This document shows, piece by piece, positions 29,257 to 37,792 of a stretch of DNA of 64,000 nucleotides. Location: NCBI GenBank assembly GCA_918797485.1, contig CAKKNE010000005.1, positions 4,898,001 to 4,962,000 of the forward strand, given 5' to 3'. Position 1 is the first letter of the stretch; every line of letters begins with the position of its first letter. Position numbers and translations under genes: made by a program. A model generated the notes under the pieces. It had not been told where the DNA came from, did no database searches, and saw only the letters and a program-made list of their open reading frames with translations. Source of the stretch: Pelagomonas calceolata. Its lineage: Eukaryota; Sar; Pelagophyceae; Pelagomonadales; Pelagomonadaceae.

Positions 29257-29574
29257 AACGCGTGGTCGCCAAGACGACGAATCGCGAGGCTCTAACGGAA
29301 TATCTAAAATAGCTCAGTGGTCGCCGAGGCGGGCTGGATGGAATCTACCACTAACAAACGGAAGGAAACGAACATAAACGCGAGAGTTGTCTAGTAGAAT
29401 TCTTCTCCCGCCCTCCGAGCGCGGGCCGTCGGCTCCGGTTCCGTCGATTTTGTGTGAAAACTGGGCTGGAGTTGATATGATGTACCATTTGGACGGTAGA
29501 AGGCACCGTCAATCGCTGGTGTATTTTGGCGAGCCGCAAGACCTAGTGATCTAGCGTATCAACATACTAGGATT

Positions 29575-29630
29575 CGTATATATATATATATATATCTATG
29601 TGTATGTACATACATATAGTATACATGTAT
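29575..29630. repeat. TA-rich microsatellite
   Basis: A (TA)n run followed by alternating TATGTGTATGTACATACATA sequence. Confidence 0.9.
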
Positions 29631-29748
29631 AGAGGCCTAGGCGGATGGATGGCTTTTGAAAACAGACCTCTCCGACTGACCCCCGACTCGTCGATGAGGT
29701 CTCTATCACGCCATCAACGCGTCTAGTGAAACTGCGGGAATTGGCATA

Positions 29749-30965
29749 TTACTCAGGTTCTTCGTCATAGATCGCTGGCCGCTGCGCCGGCGGCTCCTGC
29801 TCAGCCTCCACCTTTCTCTTCAGGAAATTCATCGTCGCCTCCTCCTTGTTCGACGTGATCTTGCCGCCGGGGTGGGCGAACGTCCGCTTCGGCGGCGGCG
29901 GTGGCGGCCGCGCCGCGTCGGCGGCGAACCGGCCCGCCCGCTTTGCGCGCCGCGCGAGCTCCTCCTCGGACAGCTCCAGGCCCGCGATGGCGGGGGGTTT
30001 CTCGGCGCGCTCGCGCTTCCGCCGCGCCTTCACGCGCAGCCCGTCGGCCGTCAGGTCCAGCTGGCTTGACTTGCGGACCGCCGCCGCGAGCACGCGCCGG
30101 TCGTCGTCCGCCGTCTTCGCCGCGTCGACCGTCGTCGGGGGCGCGCATATAGAAATAATTTTCGGCGATAACCCGACCGGCATCGGCACGAATACGCCGT
30201 GCAGTTTTGATTTCCACACAGAGCAGCGCCGCGATGCGCGGGAACGTGAAGAAGGCCTCCAGCGCGACCGCGCCGTCCTCGTCCGCCAGGCTCTTGAGAA
30301 ACGCGTCCTGGCCCCAATTCCTCGGCGAGAAGTAGTACTCTGCTGCTGCCGCACGCTGACCCCGCCGTCGGACGGAGGCGGCTTCGTCCGAGTCGGCTCG
30401 TTCTGCGCCGACAGCTTCGCGGCGCAGTCGACGCACGTCGGCCGGGGCTTCTTCCATTGCTTCTCGACGAACATGCTCTGCGACCGTGCCTGGCCGCAGT
30501 GCTTGCACGTCTTCTGCGTCCCTGGCTCATCCGCCGGCGCCGCGGCGGGCGTCGGCGCGGCCGCGGGACCACCCAATGCTGTCGGCAGGCCCATCGCCGC
30601 CATCAGGTCGCGCTCGCTCGGCGCGCCCGCGGCCTCGACTGGCTCGGGCCCGGCCGCGGCGGCCCGCCGGGCGCGAAGGGCCCGTGCGGCTTGGACCTGT
30701 GCAGAAACCGGCGGCGCGGGCTCCTCGTTCGAGGCCGGCTCGGGCGGCGGCGGCGGCGCGGCGGCCGCCGGCTCGGCTGCGGGCTCAGGCGCGGGCGACG
30801 GTGCCCCGAGGCCGAACTCCTCCTCGTCCAGCGCCGCCTGGAGGCGGTCGACGAGCACGGCCTTGAGGCCGTCGCGGCCAGGCCCCGCCTTCTCAGTTCG
30901 GCGCGCAGCTCGACGACCTTCAGTTTCTTTGGCTCCACCATTGCTTGTGTTGGGGCCGCGTCCAT
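29749..30965 (-). CDS. SAP - zinc-ribbon - La-motif (LARP-like) protein, frame interrupted
   Basis: Three modules are visible in order. A SAP helix pair starts at the N terminus (KKLKVVELRAELRRRGL, then DGLKAVLVDRLQAAL). A Cys4 ribbon (CKHCGQARS ... CVDC) lies in mid-protein. A La motif (EYYFSPRNWGQDAFLKSL, then FFTFPRIAALL, then VRKSSQLDLTADGLRV) follows. La motifs bind RNA 3' oligo-U or related ends. The C terminus is Pro-rich and basic. Frame changes occur near 30895 (inside SAP) and 30340 (before the La motif), each consistent with one missing base; another is caused by introner IE7. The total span fits two one-base deletions plus a 115-nt intron exactly. Start is the ATG at 30965, or 30941. 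Function likely RNA or chromatin-associated. Confidence 0.7.
30147..30221 (-). mobile_element. introner element IE7 (family I, degraded right end)
   Basis: On the minus strand it begins CTGTGTGGAAATCAAAAC and contains the ACGGCG core start, but the right end reads TTATTTCTATAT instead of TGATTTCCACACAG. Flanks GCGCTGCT (30222-30229) and GCGCGCCC (30139-30146) match 5 of 8. The acceptor AG is lost. The nearest frame-restoring solution is a GC-AG intron 30115-30229 ending GCGAAG, which gives a La motif of normal spacing. Confidence 0.65.
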
Positions 30966-31490
30966 GGGTGCTTGCGTTGCGTCTCTCGGGCCGCCCGCGG
31001 CAAGCTCTGCACACAGGCTGCACTGCTCCGATGCTTGTGCTACACGCCAGACGTCTTAACTAGTGCGGGTTCTTACCGGACCAAAGAGTGGTGCAGCTCC
31101 TGCGTCGAAAATCAGTCAAAGCGAATCTCGTGCGTGCCCGCCCGCCCGCCTGCGCAGCACAGCCCTCGGCTCCAGCCCATTTGCTAGTGTCTTACAGCCG
31201 CTAGCGCGTAATGTCGCACGTTTCGCGCGAGCGGCGACGCGGGGGCGGTGCTCTCTTCCAGACCCCGCCGACAAGCAAGACAAGACAGGTCGCCAGGCTC
31301 CGAGCCTAGGATGGCGCGCGCTAGCCTCCTCGCGGTCGCTTCCGCGGGCGCCTTCACGCTTCACGCACGACGAGTCGCCCGCCTGCTACGCGTCGCGGTA
31401 CCCGGACCTCCACGCAAGATTCTGCACGACCGACCGCTGCGATCGGCGACCGAAGAAACCGCGGCGAGAAGAATCCACAGAACAGCCATA
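30966..31490. other. intergenic region with palindromic element and possible gene fragment
   Basis: Between the SAP-La gene start and the 3' end of the next minus gene. It contains a CTAG element at 31183-31205. On the plus strand an ATG at 31311 opens a signal-like peptide (MARASLLAVASAGAF); two bases out of frame it continues THDESPACYASRYPDL and further Cys. This may be a truncated secreted-protein gene, but the evidence is weak. Confidence 0.35.
31183..31205 (+). promoter_or_regulatory. dispersed CTAG palindromic element, copy 4
   Basis: GCTAGTGTCTTAC followed by AGCCGCTAGC; used here as the type copy. It lies about 220 bp upstream of the SAP-La gene. Confidence 0.75.
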
Positions 31491-32014
31491 TTACGCCACG
31501 CGATTCTTCACGTCGCCGAAGATGCGCCGGGCCCCGGGCCGCGGCGGAGGACGTTTGCCGCGCCGCCGCTCGCGCCGCTCGATCTCGGCTTGCAGCGCAC
31601 GCATGGACGCCTCGAGGGTCTCGACGTCGGGCTCGGGCATGCGAGCCATGTCGACCTCGCGGCGCGCGGGCACGTCCTCGACGCGGGGGCTCGCCGGCGA
31701 CCCGAGGTCCACGGCTTCAGCGTGCGGCGCGCGGCACGGCGAGCACGCCTCGGCGCCGGCGCCGGCCCAGACGCGCGGCGGCGCGCCAGCGTCGGCCGCG
31801 GCGCGTAGGCCCGCGCCGCGGCGTCGTCGCGCGGCAGCGGCGGCGGCAGGCGCGCCATGACCTGGTCGTAGGTCAGGACGTCGTCGCCCGCGCCCGCGAA
31901 CCACTCGCGCATCGACATGCGCTGGGCCTCCTCCTCCTCCGCGGCCCGGCCGTCGATCGCGAACTCGATCCGCTTCATCGGTTTCGGCTGCGGCTCCGCC
32001 AGCACCTCGAACAC
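31491..32014 (-). CDS. hypothetical protein with C-terminal helix, frame interrupted
   Basis: Not recognised. The N-terminal frame (from 32014, or the ATG at 31978) reads MKRIEFAIDGRAAEEEE ... WFAGAGDDVLTYDQVMARL. A second frame supplies the C terminus, with a likely coiled coil (PDVETLEASMRALQAEIERRERRRG) and basic end (GARRIFGDVKNRVA). The two frames must join near 31800 through an unseen intron or a one-base error. About 175 residues. Confidence 0.45.
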
Positions 32015-32498
32015 GACGCGGTGCTGCGTAGGCGCCCGGGTCGCATCCGTGCGGTCCCCGCGGCCCCGGGCTGCCCCGGCGGCGTCGCGGGGCGTGGCTC
32101 CCTCGCGGGCTCCCGGGACGCATCCGTGCTCGCGGCCCCGGGCTGCCCCTCCGGCACGGGGTCTCGGGGCTCCCTCGCGGGATCCATGCGGTCCTTCGCG
32201 GCCCGATTACAAGCGCTTAAGCTCGTACTGGCGCCAACCAAACCAAACCCGCCCGGTGCGCGCGCGCCCAGGGCTCAACAAACGAGGCGTCCTCCGACTG
32301 CTCCTCGGCGCCCCTCGACGCCTGGCTAGCGGGCAGCGTTTGAGAAAACCCTCCGGCGGTTATTTGGCTGCCAAGGCCGAGCTGCCAAAATCCGCTTCTC
32401 GACGACCGCAGCGCTCGCGCGGTGACGGCTTCTGGCGCTGGACCACACCGACGCGCCCGCGAGCCGTGCGAGGGGCAGCCCCACGCCGCCGTACAAGG
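32015..32498. other. intergenic region with GC-rich tandem repeat
   Basis: Lies between the divergent hypothetical gene (32014, minus) and the TTLL gene (32499, plus). The plus frame is open upstream of 32499 but reads as Arg/Pro-rich noise, so the ATG at 32499 is preferred. Confidence 0.55.
32035..32200. repeat. about 2.5 tandem copies of a roughly 70-bp GC-rich unit
   Basis: The blocks GCATCCGTGC, GCGGCCCCGGGCTGCCCC and GGCTCCCTCGCGGG recur in order. Probably a promoter-proximal minisatellite between divergent genes. Confidence 0.75.
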
Positions 32499-35400
32499 AT
32501 GGCCCTGGCCCAGGACCTCGACCCCAACCGGCTCCTCCCGTCCCCACCCGGTGTTGGGGACGCGGCGCCGGCGGCGGTCTTCGCGACCATGGGCGTCTTC
32601 ACGGGATTCTCGCCGGAGGTGCCCGGCGCCAAGGATCCCATTCCCATCGTGCCGTGGGACGACGATGGAGACTCCGGGAGCGACGACGCCATGGACGATT
32701 TTGATGAGGACCCGCGCGAGCTCTTCGCCGAGGATGAGGAGGAGGCCGACGCGCAGCGGCACGGCTTCGACGCGTCGGAGCGGCACCAGCAGTACCTCCA
32801 GAAGGTGCAGCTCGAGAAGCAGCGCGCGCAGCAGGAGGAGCTCCTGCGGGAGAAGGAGGCTAGAAGGCGGAAGAAGAAGCAGGCGAAGTTATTAGCGGCG
32901 GCGGAAGCGCGCAAGGCCATGCGGGAGGTGCCGCCGCCGGCACCCGTGCAAGAAGAGGTAGAAGAGGCGGACCCGGAGGAGGAGCAGCTCGCGAAGGAGG
33001 CGCGGGTGCGCGAGACGCGGCGGCGCCAGAAGCAGCAGTACAAACGCTTGATGAAGACGCTGGCTCTTAAAAGACGGCAGGATTTGGCGTCCGCCGAGGA
33101 CGACAAGGCGAAGGAGGACGAGTTCAAGCGCAAAGTGCGCGAGAACGGCCTGCGGCGCGCGCGGCAGCGCCGCGAGGAGGCGCTGAAGCGGAAGGAGGAA
33201 CTGGGCGAGGTGGTGGCGGACGTCGTCCAGGGCTCGGCGGCGAAGGCCGCCTCTTTATTGAAGCAGGCCGAGCGGAACGTGCTCGAGAAGCAGAACGTGC
33301 TGACCGACGAGGACTTCCTGAACGCCGAGGAGGCCAAGGAGGCGCTCAAGCGGAAGCGCGCCGAGCAGGCGAGGCTCCGCCAGGAGCGGACGCGGCTCCA
33401 GCTCGAGAAGATCGCCGCGGACAAGCGCGCGAAGGTCGAGGCCGAGCAGAAAAAGGCCCAGAGATTACTACGACGCCAGGAATTAGTCAGGGAGCGCGTC
33501 CTGAACCGCGAGCGGCCCAAGGAACTCGTTGACAGGGGCGAGGACAAGGAGAACGAGCCCGTGCGCAAGGTCGCGGCCAAGGAAGAAGCGCCCGCGAAGC
33601 CCGTGCTGACCGAGGAGGAGAAAGAACGAAGACGACTAAGAAGAGAGCAGCAGGCCGAGGCCATAGCTAGACTCAACAAGGTGTCCGAGAAGGACCAGCC
33701 CACCGGTGCTGTGGGAAGGGACTTCAAGGACTACAAGCGCAAGTTAGGGTTATCGAAGGACACGAAGGTTTTTTGCATGACGGGCTGGTACCCTTGTGTG
33801 AAAGACGCGTTGCTCGAGCGCGGCTGGCACTTCAATGACGACCGCGAGTCGACGTTCTACGACCTGAAGTGGACGCTGCGGAGCAACGACATCGACAAAG
33901 GCATCAAGCCGAACCAGCTCACGAACCACTTCCTCAAAAACACGGCGATTACGACGAAGGCGGGCCTGACGCGTAGCTTGTGTGAGTTGCACTGGCACTG
34001 CGACGACCACAGCGACCACGTCTACCCGCGGGCCTACGACCTGTCGTCCCCGCATAGCTTCCGGGGCTTCCTCGACGACTTTCGCGGATTGGAAGCGGAG
34101 AAGTGCCTCAAGAACGTGATCAGGAGCCTGGCGGGGGCCTCGTCCAGCGACGAGTCGTCCTCGGAGGACTCGTCCGAGTCAGATTCGGAGGTGACGGACC
34201 CCGCCGCGTCCGCCGACGAAATGAACATGGAGTCGACCGACGACGTCGCGGAGGCGCCGGCGCCGGCGCCCGTCGCCGAGGCGCCCGCGCCGGCCGACGA
34301 CGCGTCGGACATTGATAGTCTGGAGATGGACGAACTCGACGGTGTCTTAGGAGACAAGGAGGCGCCCTTGTTGTTCAACGAGGAATTGCTGCGGATCGCG
34401 CTGCGGGTCTGCCGGAAGAAGCTGCGGGTGCTAGTTGATGACGACACGGAGCTGGACGGGGGTTCGGGCTACTCTGATAGGTTAGTCACGGACCTCGAGT
34501 GGGAAGCTTTGAGGCACGCCCAGGGTCGGGTGGATTGCTCCCTGGCCCTGCCGAAGGACATGCCCCCGACCTTGGATGATCTGTTGCATTTGAAAGACGT
34601 ACCCGACGAAGAAGAGACGCGGAGCTCGTTGGACCAGGCCGGGTCCATCCTCGCGCGCGCGCGGGAAGACAAGTTGGAGAGAATCCGGAAGGCCGAGCTC
34701 ACCGAGAGACGCAAGGAGGCGCGCCGCAACTTGATGCGCGCGCCCTCCCCGTTGAAAGATGATCTGAGGAAGGAGATCGAGGCGGTCCTGGCGCAGTTGA
34801 GTTCCCTCGACCCGCAGCACCAGCTTAATGGTGGCCCCGCCTCGACGCGAAATACCTGGATCGCCAAGCCCGCCGCGAAATCAAGGGGGAGAGGCATCGC
34901 GACCTTTGATGATTTGGATAGACTACTGGACCACTGCGACGCCGAAGACGGGCGGCTCGGGCGCGCTCTGGATCGTCCAGAGCGCATGGAGTCGCAGTTG
35001 TTAATTGCGGAGCGGAAGTTCGACCTGAGGCAGTGGGTCCTCGTGACGGACTGGAACCCCCTCACGATCTATTTCTATGACGAGTGCTACGCGCGGTTCA
35101 CGTCCCATAAGTTCACGGACGCGCGGGAATCCTTGGAAAATCCCTTCGTGCACCTGGTGAATAATAGTATACAAAAGGATGGGGAGAACTTCCATGATGA
35201 CATCGAAGCGGAGAACGGTGTGAGCATCGAGGACTGCATGTGGACGCAAGAGGACTTTGCCGGTTTTCTGGACTGGAAGATGGCGCGGACGGACGCGACG
35301 ACGGATAGGTTACGCATGTGTAAAGACTCTGATGACGTCTTCACTGATGTGGTGCAACCGGAGATGCGCAAAATTGCCGTCGAGGTGCTCCAGGCCGCGC

Positions 35401-36032
35401 GCGATTCGATAGAGCACCGGAAGAACTCCTGGGAGCTGTATGGCTACGACTTCATGGTCGACGCGGAGCTGCGGCCCTGGTTGATTGAAGTGAACTCGAG
35501 CCCGGCGTGCGACTACTCGGACGGCCGTGACGGCGGATGCGTGAAGAAGGCTTTGGTGGACATTCTGAAGGTTACGATCGACAAGCGCGAGTGGGAGCGG
35601 ACGCCCGTCGGCGACGAGCCGGACACGGGCGGCTGGCAGCTCGCGCACAAGGGGCCCTTCGTCGAGACGCCGATCGCGTCGCTGACGGGCGGCGACATCT
35701 ACGCCGAGGGCAAAAAGGTGGAGGCGCCGCGGGCGATCCGGGCGCGCGCCCGCGCCGCGGCGAAGGCCGCGGCCGCCGCGAAGCGGCTGCGCGAGGAGCG
35801 GAAGCGGCGCGAGGTCGCGGAACGCCACGCGGCGGCGCGGCCGCCCTCGCCGAAGCACGACGACATGGCCGAGCTCGACGGCTTCCTCGAGGACGGCGCG
35901 ACGGCGAAGCCGCCGGCCGTCGTCGCGCCGTCGCCGCCGCGCGCGGCGCCGGTCGTCGCGCCGCCGCCGGCGGCCTCGCCGAAGCAGGTCGTCGCCGTGC
36001 CGGTGAAGACGTTCGACCCGTTCGCGATGTGA
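32499..36032 (+). CDS. tubulin tyrosine ligase-like protein, TTLL3/8 glycylase type
   Basis: A 1,177-residue protein. An acidic N terminus is followed by a long Lys/Arg/Glu-rich helical or coiled-coil region (about residues 85-400). The TTL core starts at VFCMTGWYPCVKDALLERGW (about residue 424) and includes FYDLKWTLR, KPNQLTNHFLKNTAITTKAGL, the ATP-grasp block NTWIAKPAAKSRGRGI (about residue 784), QLLIAERKFDLRQWVLVTDW and LIEVNSSPACDYS (about residue 995). An acidic insertion splits the core at residues 545-680. Best match is the TTLL3/8 group that adds glycine to tubulin in cilia and flagella. The C-terminal tail is Ala/Arg-rich. No intron. An enzyme of this type implies that the organism, or a recent ancestor, builds flagella. 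Confidence 0.88.
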   Translation: MALAQDLDPNRLLPSPPGVGDAAPAAVFATMGVFTGFSPEVPGAKDPIPIVPWDDDGDSGSDDAMDDFDEDPRELFAEDEEEADAQRHGFDASERHQQYLQKVQLEKQRAQQEELLREKEARRRKKKQAKLLAAAEARKAMREVPPPAPVQEEVEEADPEEEQLAKEARVRETRRRQKQQYKRLMKTLALKRRQDLASAEDDKAKEDEFKRKVRENGLRRARQRREEALKRKEELGEVVADVVQGSAAKAASLLKQAERNVLEKQNVLTDEDFLNAEEAKEALKRKRAEQARLRQERTRLQLEKIAADKRAKVEAEQKKAQRLLRRQELVRERVLNRERPKELVDRGEDKENEPVRKVAAKEEAPAKPVLTEEEKERRRLRREQQAEAIARLNKVSEKDQPTGAVGRDFKDYKRKLGLSKDTKVFCMTGWYPCVKDALLERGWHFNDDRESTFYDLKWTLRSNDIDKGIKPNQLTNHFLKNTAITTKAGLTRSLCELHWHCDDHSDHVYPRAYDLSSPHSFRGFLDDFRGLEAEKCLKNVIRSLAGASSSDESSSEDSSESDSEVTDPAASADEMNMESTDDVAEAPAPAPVAEAPAPADDASDIDSLEMDELDGVLGDKEAPLLFNEELLRIALRVCRKKLRVLVDDDTELDGGSGYSDRLVTDLEWEALRHAQGRVDCSLALPKDMPPTLDDLLHLKDVPDEEETRSSLDQAGSILARAREDKLERIRKAELTERRKEARRNLMRAPSPLKDDLRKEIEAVLAQLSSLDPQHQLNGGPASTRNTWIAKPAAKSRGRGIATFDDLDRLLDHCDAEDGRLGRALDRPERMESQLLIAERKFDLRQWVLVTDWNPLTIYFYDECYARFTSHKFTDARESLENPFVHLVNNSIQKDGENFHDDIEAENGVSIEDCMWTQEDFAGFLDWKMARTDATTDRLRMCKDSDDVFTDVVQPEMRKIAVEVLQAARDSIEHRKNSWELYGYDFMVDAELRPWLIEVNSSPACDYSDGRDGGCVKKALVDILKVTIDKREWERTPVGDEPDTGGWQLAHKGPFVETPIASLTGGDIYAEGKKVEAPRAIRARARAAAKAAAAAKRLREERKRREVAERHAAARPPSPKHDDMAELDGFLEDGATAKPPAVVAPSPPRAAPVVAPPPAASPKQVVAVPVKTFDPFAM

Positions 36033-36353
36033 TACCCTAACTTTTCGTTTCTCTAGCCGTGCCCCGGTCTACGCCACTCTGCCCCGACCGCAGATGCTCC
36101 GCGCCGGCGCGCAGCTAGCGCTTGTAAGACACTAGAATTGCAGTGGTCTCCGGATCCGGTGCCGCGCGAGCGAAAGCGCTGCCCCGCAGCCCGCGCCGCA
36201 ACGCTCTTGGAGCTGTTTGATCGACGAACCGGTGCTCACCCAAGTCCGCCCGGCTCCTCGGTCGATTGGGGTGCCGACAGGCTCACGCCCGAACGAGCAG
36301 TCCCGGCGCCGCGTGCGGGATTGCCAGCCGCGCGACCGCGACTCGCGCGCGCA
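36033..36353. other. intergenic region with palindromic element
   Basis: Between the TTLL stop and the ATG at 36354. The CTAG element lies at 36114-36135. The frame upstream of 36354 is open but starts without ATG. Confidence 0.5.
36114..36135 (-). promoter_or_regulatory. dispersed CTAG palindromic element, copy 5
   Basis: GCTAGCGC then TTGTAAGACACTAG, 220 bp upstream of the UBL-domain gene start. Confidence 0.7.
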
Positions 36354-37718
36354 ATGGCGGCGCCGGCCCAAGCGCCGGCCGCCGCGCGCGCCGCGATCAC
36401 TGTCCATGCCTGCGACCAGCAGGGGAAGAAGCAAACGTTTAAGGTCAACTCGACGACCAAGATGCAAGCGCTCTTCGACGCCTACGCGAAGAGCGAGGAC
36501 GTAGACTCGCGCTGCTTCCTATTTAAAGGCTCGCGCGTCCACGCCGAGCAGACGGCCGCGGACCTGGGGCTGGTGGAGGGTGACCAGCTCGACGTCGAGC
36601 TCGTCACCGGCGAGGAAGCGGAAGCGGCGGGGGACGATCCGGACCTTCTTGGCAATTTCTATTTGGATCGGCTGCGAGGCGACGCGGCGACGCGGCCGAT
36701 CTGGGCTCTCTCGCGAGGTCTGGCGGGGGTTGTGGACGAGGCTTCGGGAAATTACGAAAATGAATGCTCCATGGCAAGACCGCTCGCCGCGCTGGCAGCG
36801 ACCTGCAAACGGGCGCGGGACCTCTGTACGCCGGGCCTGCGCGCGTGGACACGAAGCACGCGTTTGGCGGCGATGGACGTTGTAGCCATACCGCCAGAAG
36901 GCCACTCTCGCGGAACGGCCGACGAACGCGAAGCGGACCACGATGCTACGTTCGAAGCTCTTATGTTCCTGCGCGCGGCAATTATACACCGCGCCCCGTC
37001 CGTGCTCCACCTGCGCGAGGGATTAGCGACACATTGCCTCGCGCTCATACGCGACGCCAGTCGCTGCGCCGCCTGCCGCCTCGCGGCGTGCCACGCGCTC
37101 GCGGGCTTGTACGCCAGTCTCCAGGAAAAGGATACGGCGGAGAGCAAACGTCTGCGCCTGATGATCGCGGCGGGCGTCTGCGAAGGTCTGAACGCGGATG
37201 CAAAGGTGGCGCCCGAGCTGAACGCCGACGGCTTCGAGCTCTTCGACCGCGCCGACGGCCGCCGCGCGTGGCCGGAGCTGTGGGACGCGGCACTGCAGTG
37301 CGTCGACCTCGAGCCGTGTTATGTGCATGAAAACGTCAGAAACGACGACTGCGGCGCTCGGACCATCGCCATTGCACGGATCGCACGCCGGGTCGACGAT
37401 AGCGTAGACGCACCGATAGCCTGGGACACTGACGACGAAGACGACGTCGAGCTCGACCTGGGGCTGAGCGTGGCCGGCGGCCGGCGGCGGCAGGCGCGCG
37501 GCGAGTTGGCGGACGAGTTTGTGCGCCGAAGTGCCGGCCGCCTGAGGCGAGAGCTCCGGGAGTGCGTGGGAAGCGTGATCGCGCTGGCAGGCATCGCCCT
37601 CCGTACCGCGACATGCGACCTCGATGACCAAATGCAGCGCTGTCTCTGCGCCCTTCTCGCGGCCGCGCTGCGCACCGACGGGCAGGGACGACGACGAGGA
37701 CTGCGATTCCTCGCATAG
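36354..37718 (+). CDS. ubiquitin-like-domain protein, probably 5' part of a UBL-SAM-RING gene
   Basis: The ATG at 36354 follows an open but ATG-less stretch. Residues 14-80 form a ubiquitin/SUMO-like domain (ITVHACDQQGKKQTFKV, then SRCFLFKGSRVHAEQTAADLGLVEGDQLDVE), closest in look to the Rad60-SLD type. The rest, to residue 454, is an Ala/Leu-rich helical region resembling ARM/HEAT folds. The stop at 37718 is only 75 bp before the next open frame, which has no early ATG, so both may be one gene joined by an intron I could not place. Confidence 0.6.
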   Translation: MAAPAQAPAAARAAITVHACDQQGKKQTFKVNSTTKMQALFDAYAKSEDVDSRCFLFKGSRVHAEQTAADLGLVEGDQLDVELVTGEEAEAAGDDPDLLGNFYLDRLRGDAATRPIWALSRGLAGVVDEASGNYENECSMARPLAALAATCKRARDLCTPGLRAWTRSTRLAAMDVVAIPPEGHSRGTADEREADHDATFEALMFLRAAIIHRAPSVLHLREGLATHCLALIRDASRCAACRLAACHALAGLYASLQEKDTAESKRLRLMIAAGVCEGLNADAKVAPELNADGFELFDRADGRRAWPELWDAALQCVDLEPCYVHENVRNDDCGARTIAIARIARRVDDSVDAPIAWDTDDEDDVELDLGLSVAGGRRRQARGELADEFVRRSAGRLRRELRECVGSVIALAGIALRTATCDLDDQMQRCLCALLAAALRTDGQGRRRGLRFLA

Positions 37719-37792
37719 CGCGCATCGCCTACACCGCCGCCACCGTCGCGGCCCGGCTCCTTTCAAATGCACAAGCCTGGAATCTGCGTCCG

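Larger units (their letters stand above)
26296..29748. other. gene-free island of lower GC
   Basis: About 3.4 kb with no credible gene. Open frames are short and lack the strong third-position GC of neighbouring genes. The GC content is visibly lower from about 27000, with AT-rich runs (28330-28350 and 29575-29630). It holds small tandem and diverged repeats, listed separately. No tRNA A- and B-box pair was seen. It may be a degenerate mobile-element region, a structural locus or long noncoding RNA. Confidence 0.6.

Noticed and set aside
26296-29748. tRNA or rRNA genes in the gene-free island
   Set aside because: Reading both strands I found no B-box-like GGTTCGANTCC with a matching A box and acceptor stem.
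35455-35470. GGTTGATTGAAG as an introner end in the TTLL gene
   Set aside because: It lies inside the conserved PWLIEVNSSP coding block and has no partner repeat or frame effect.
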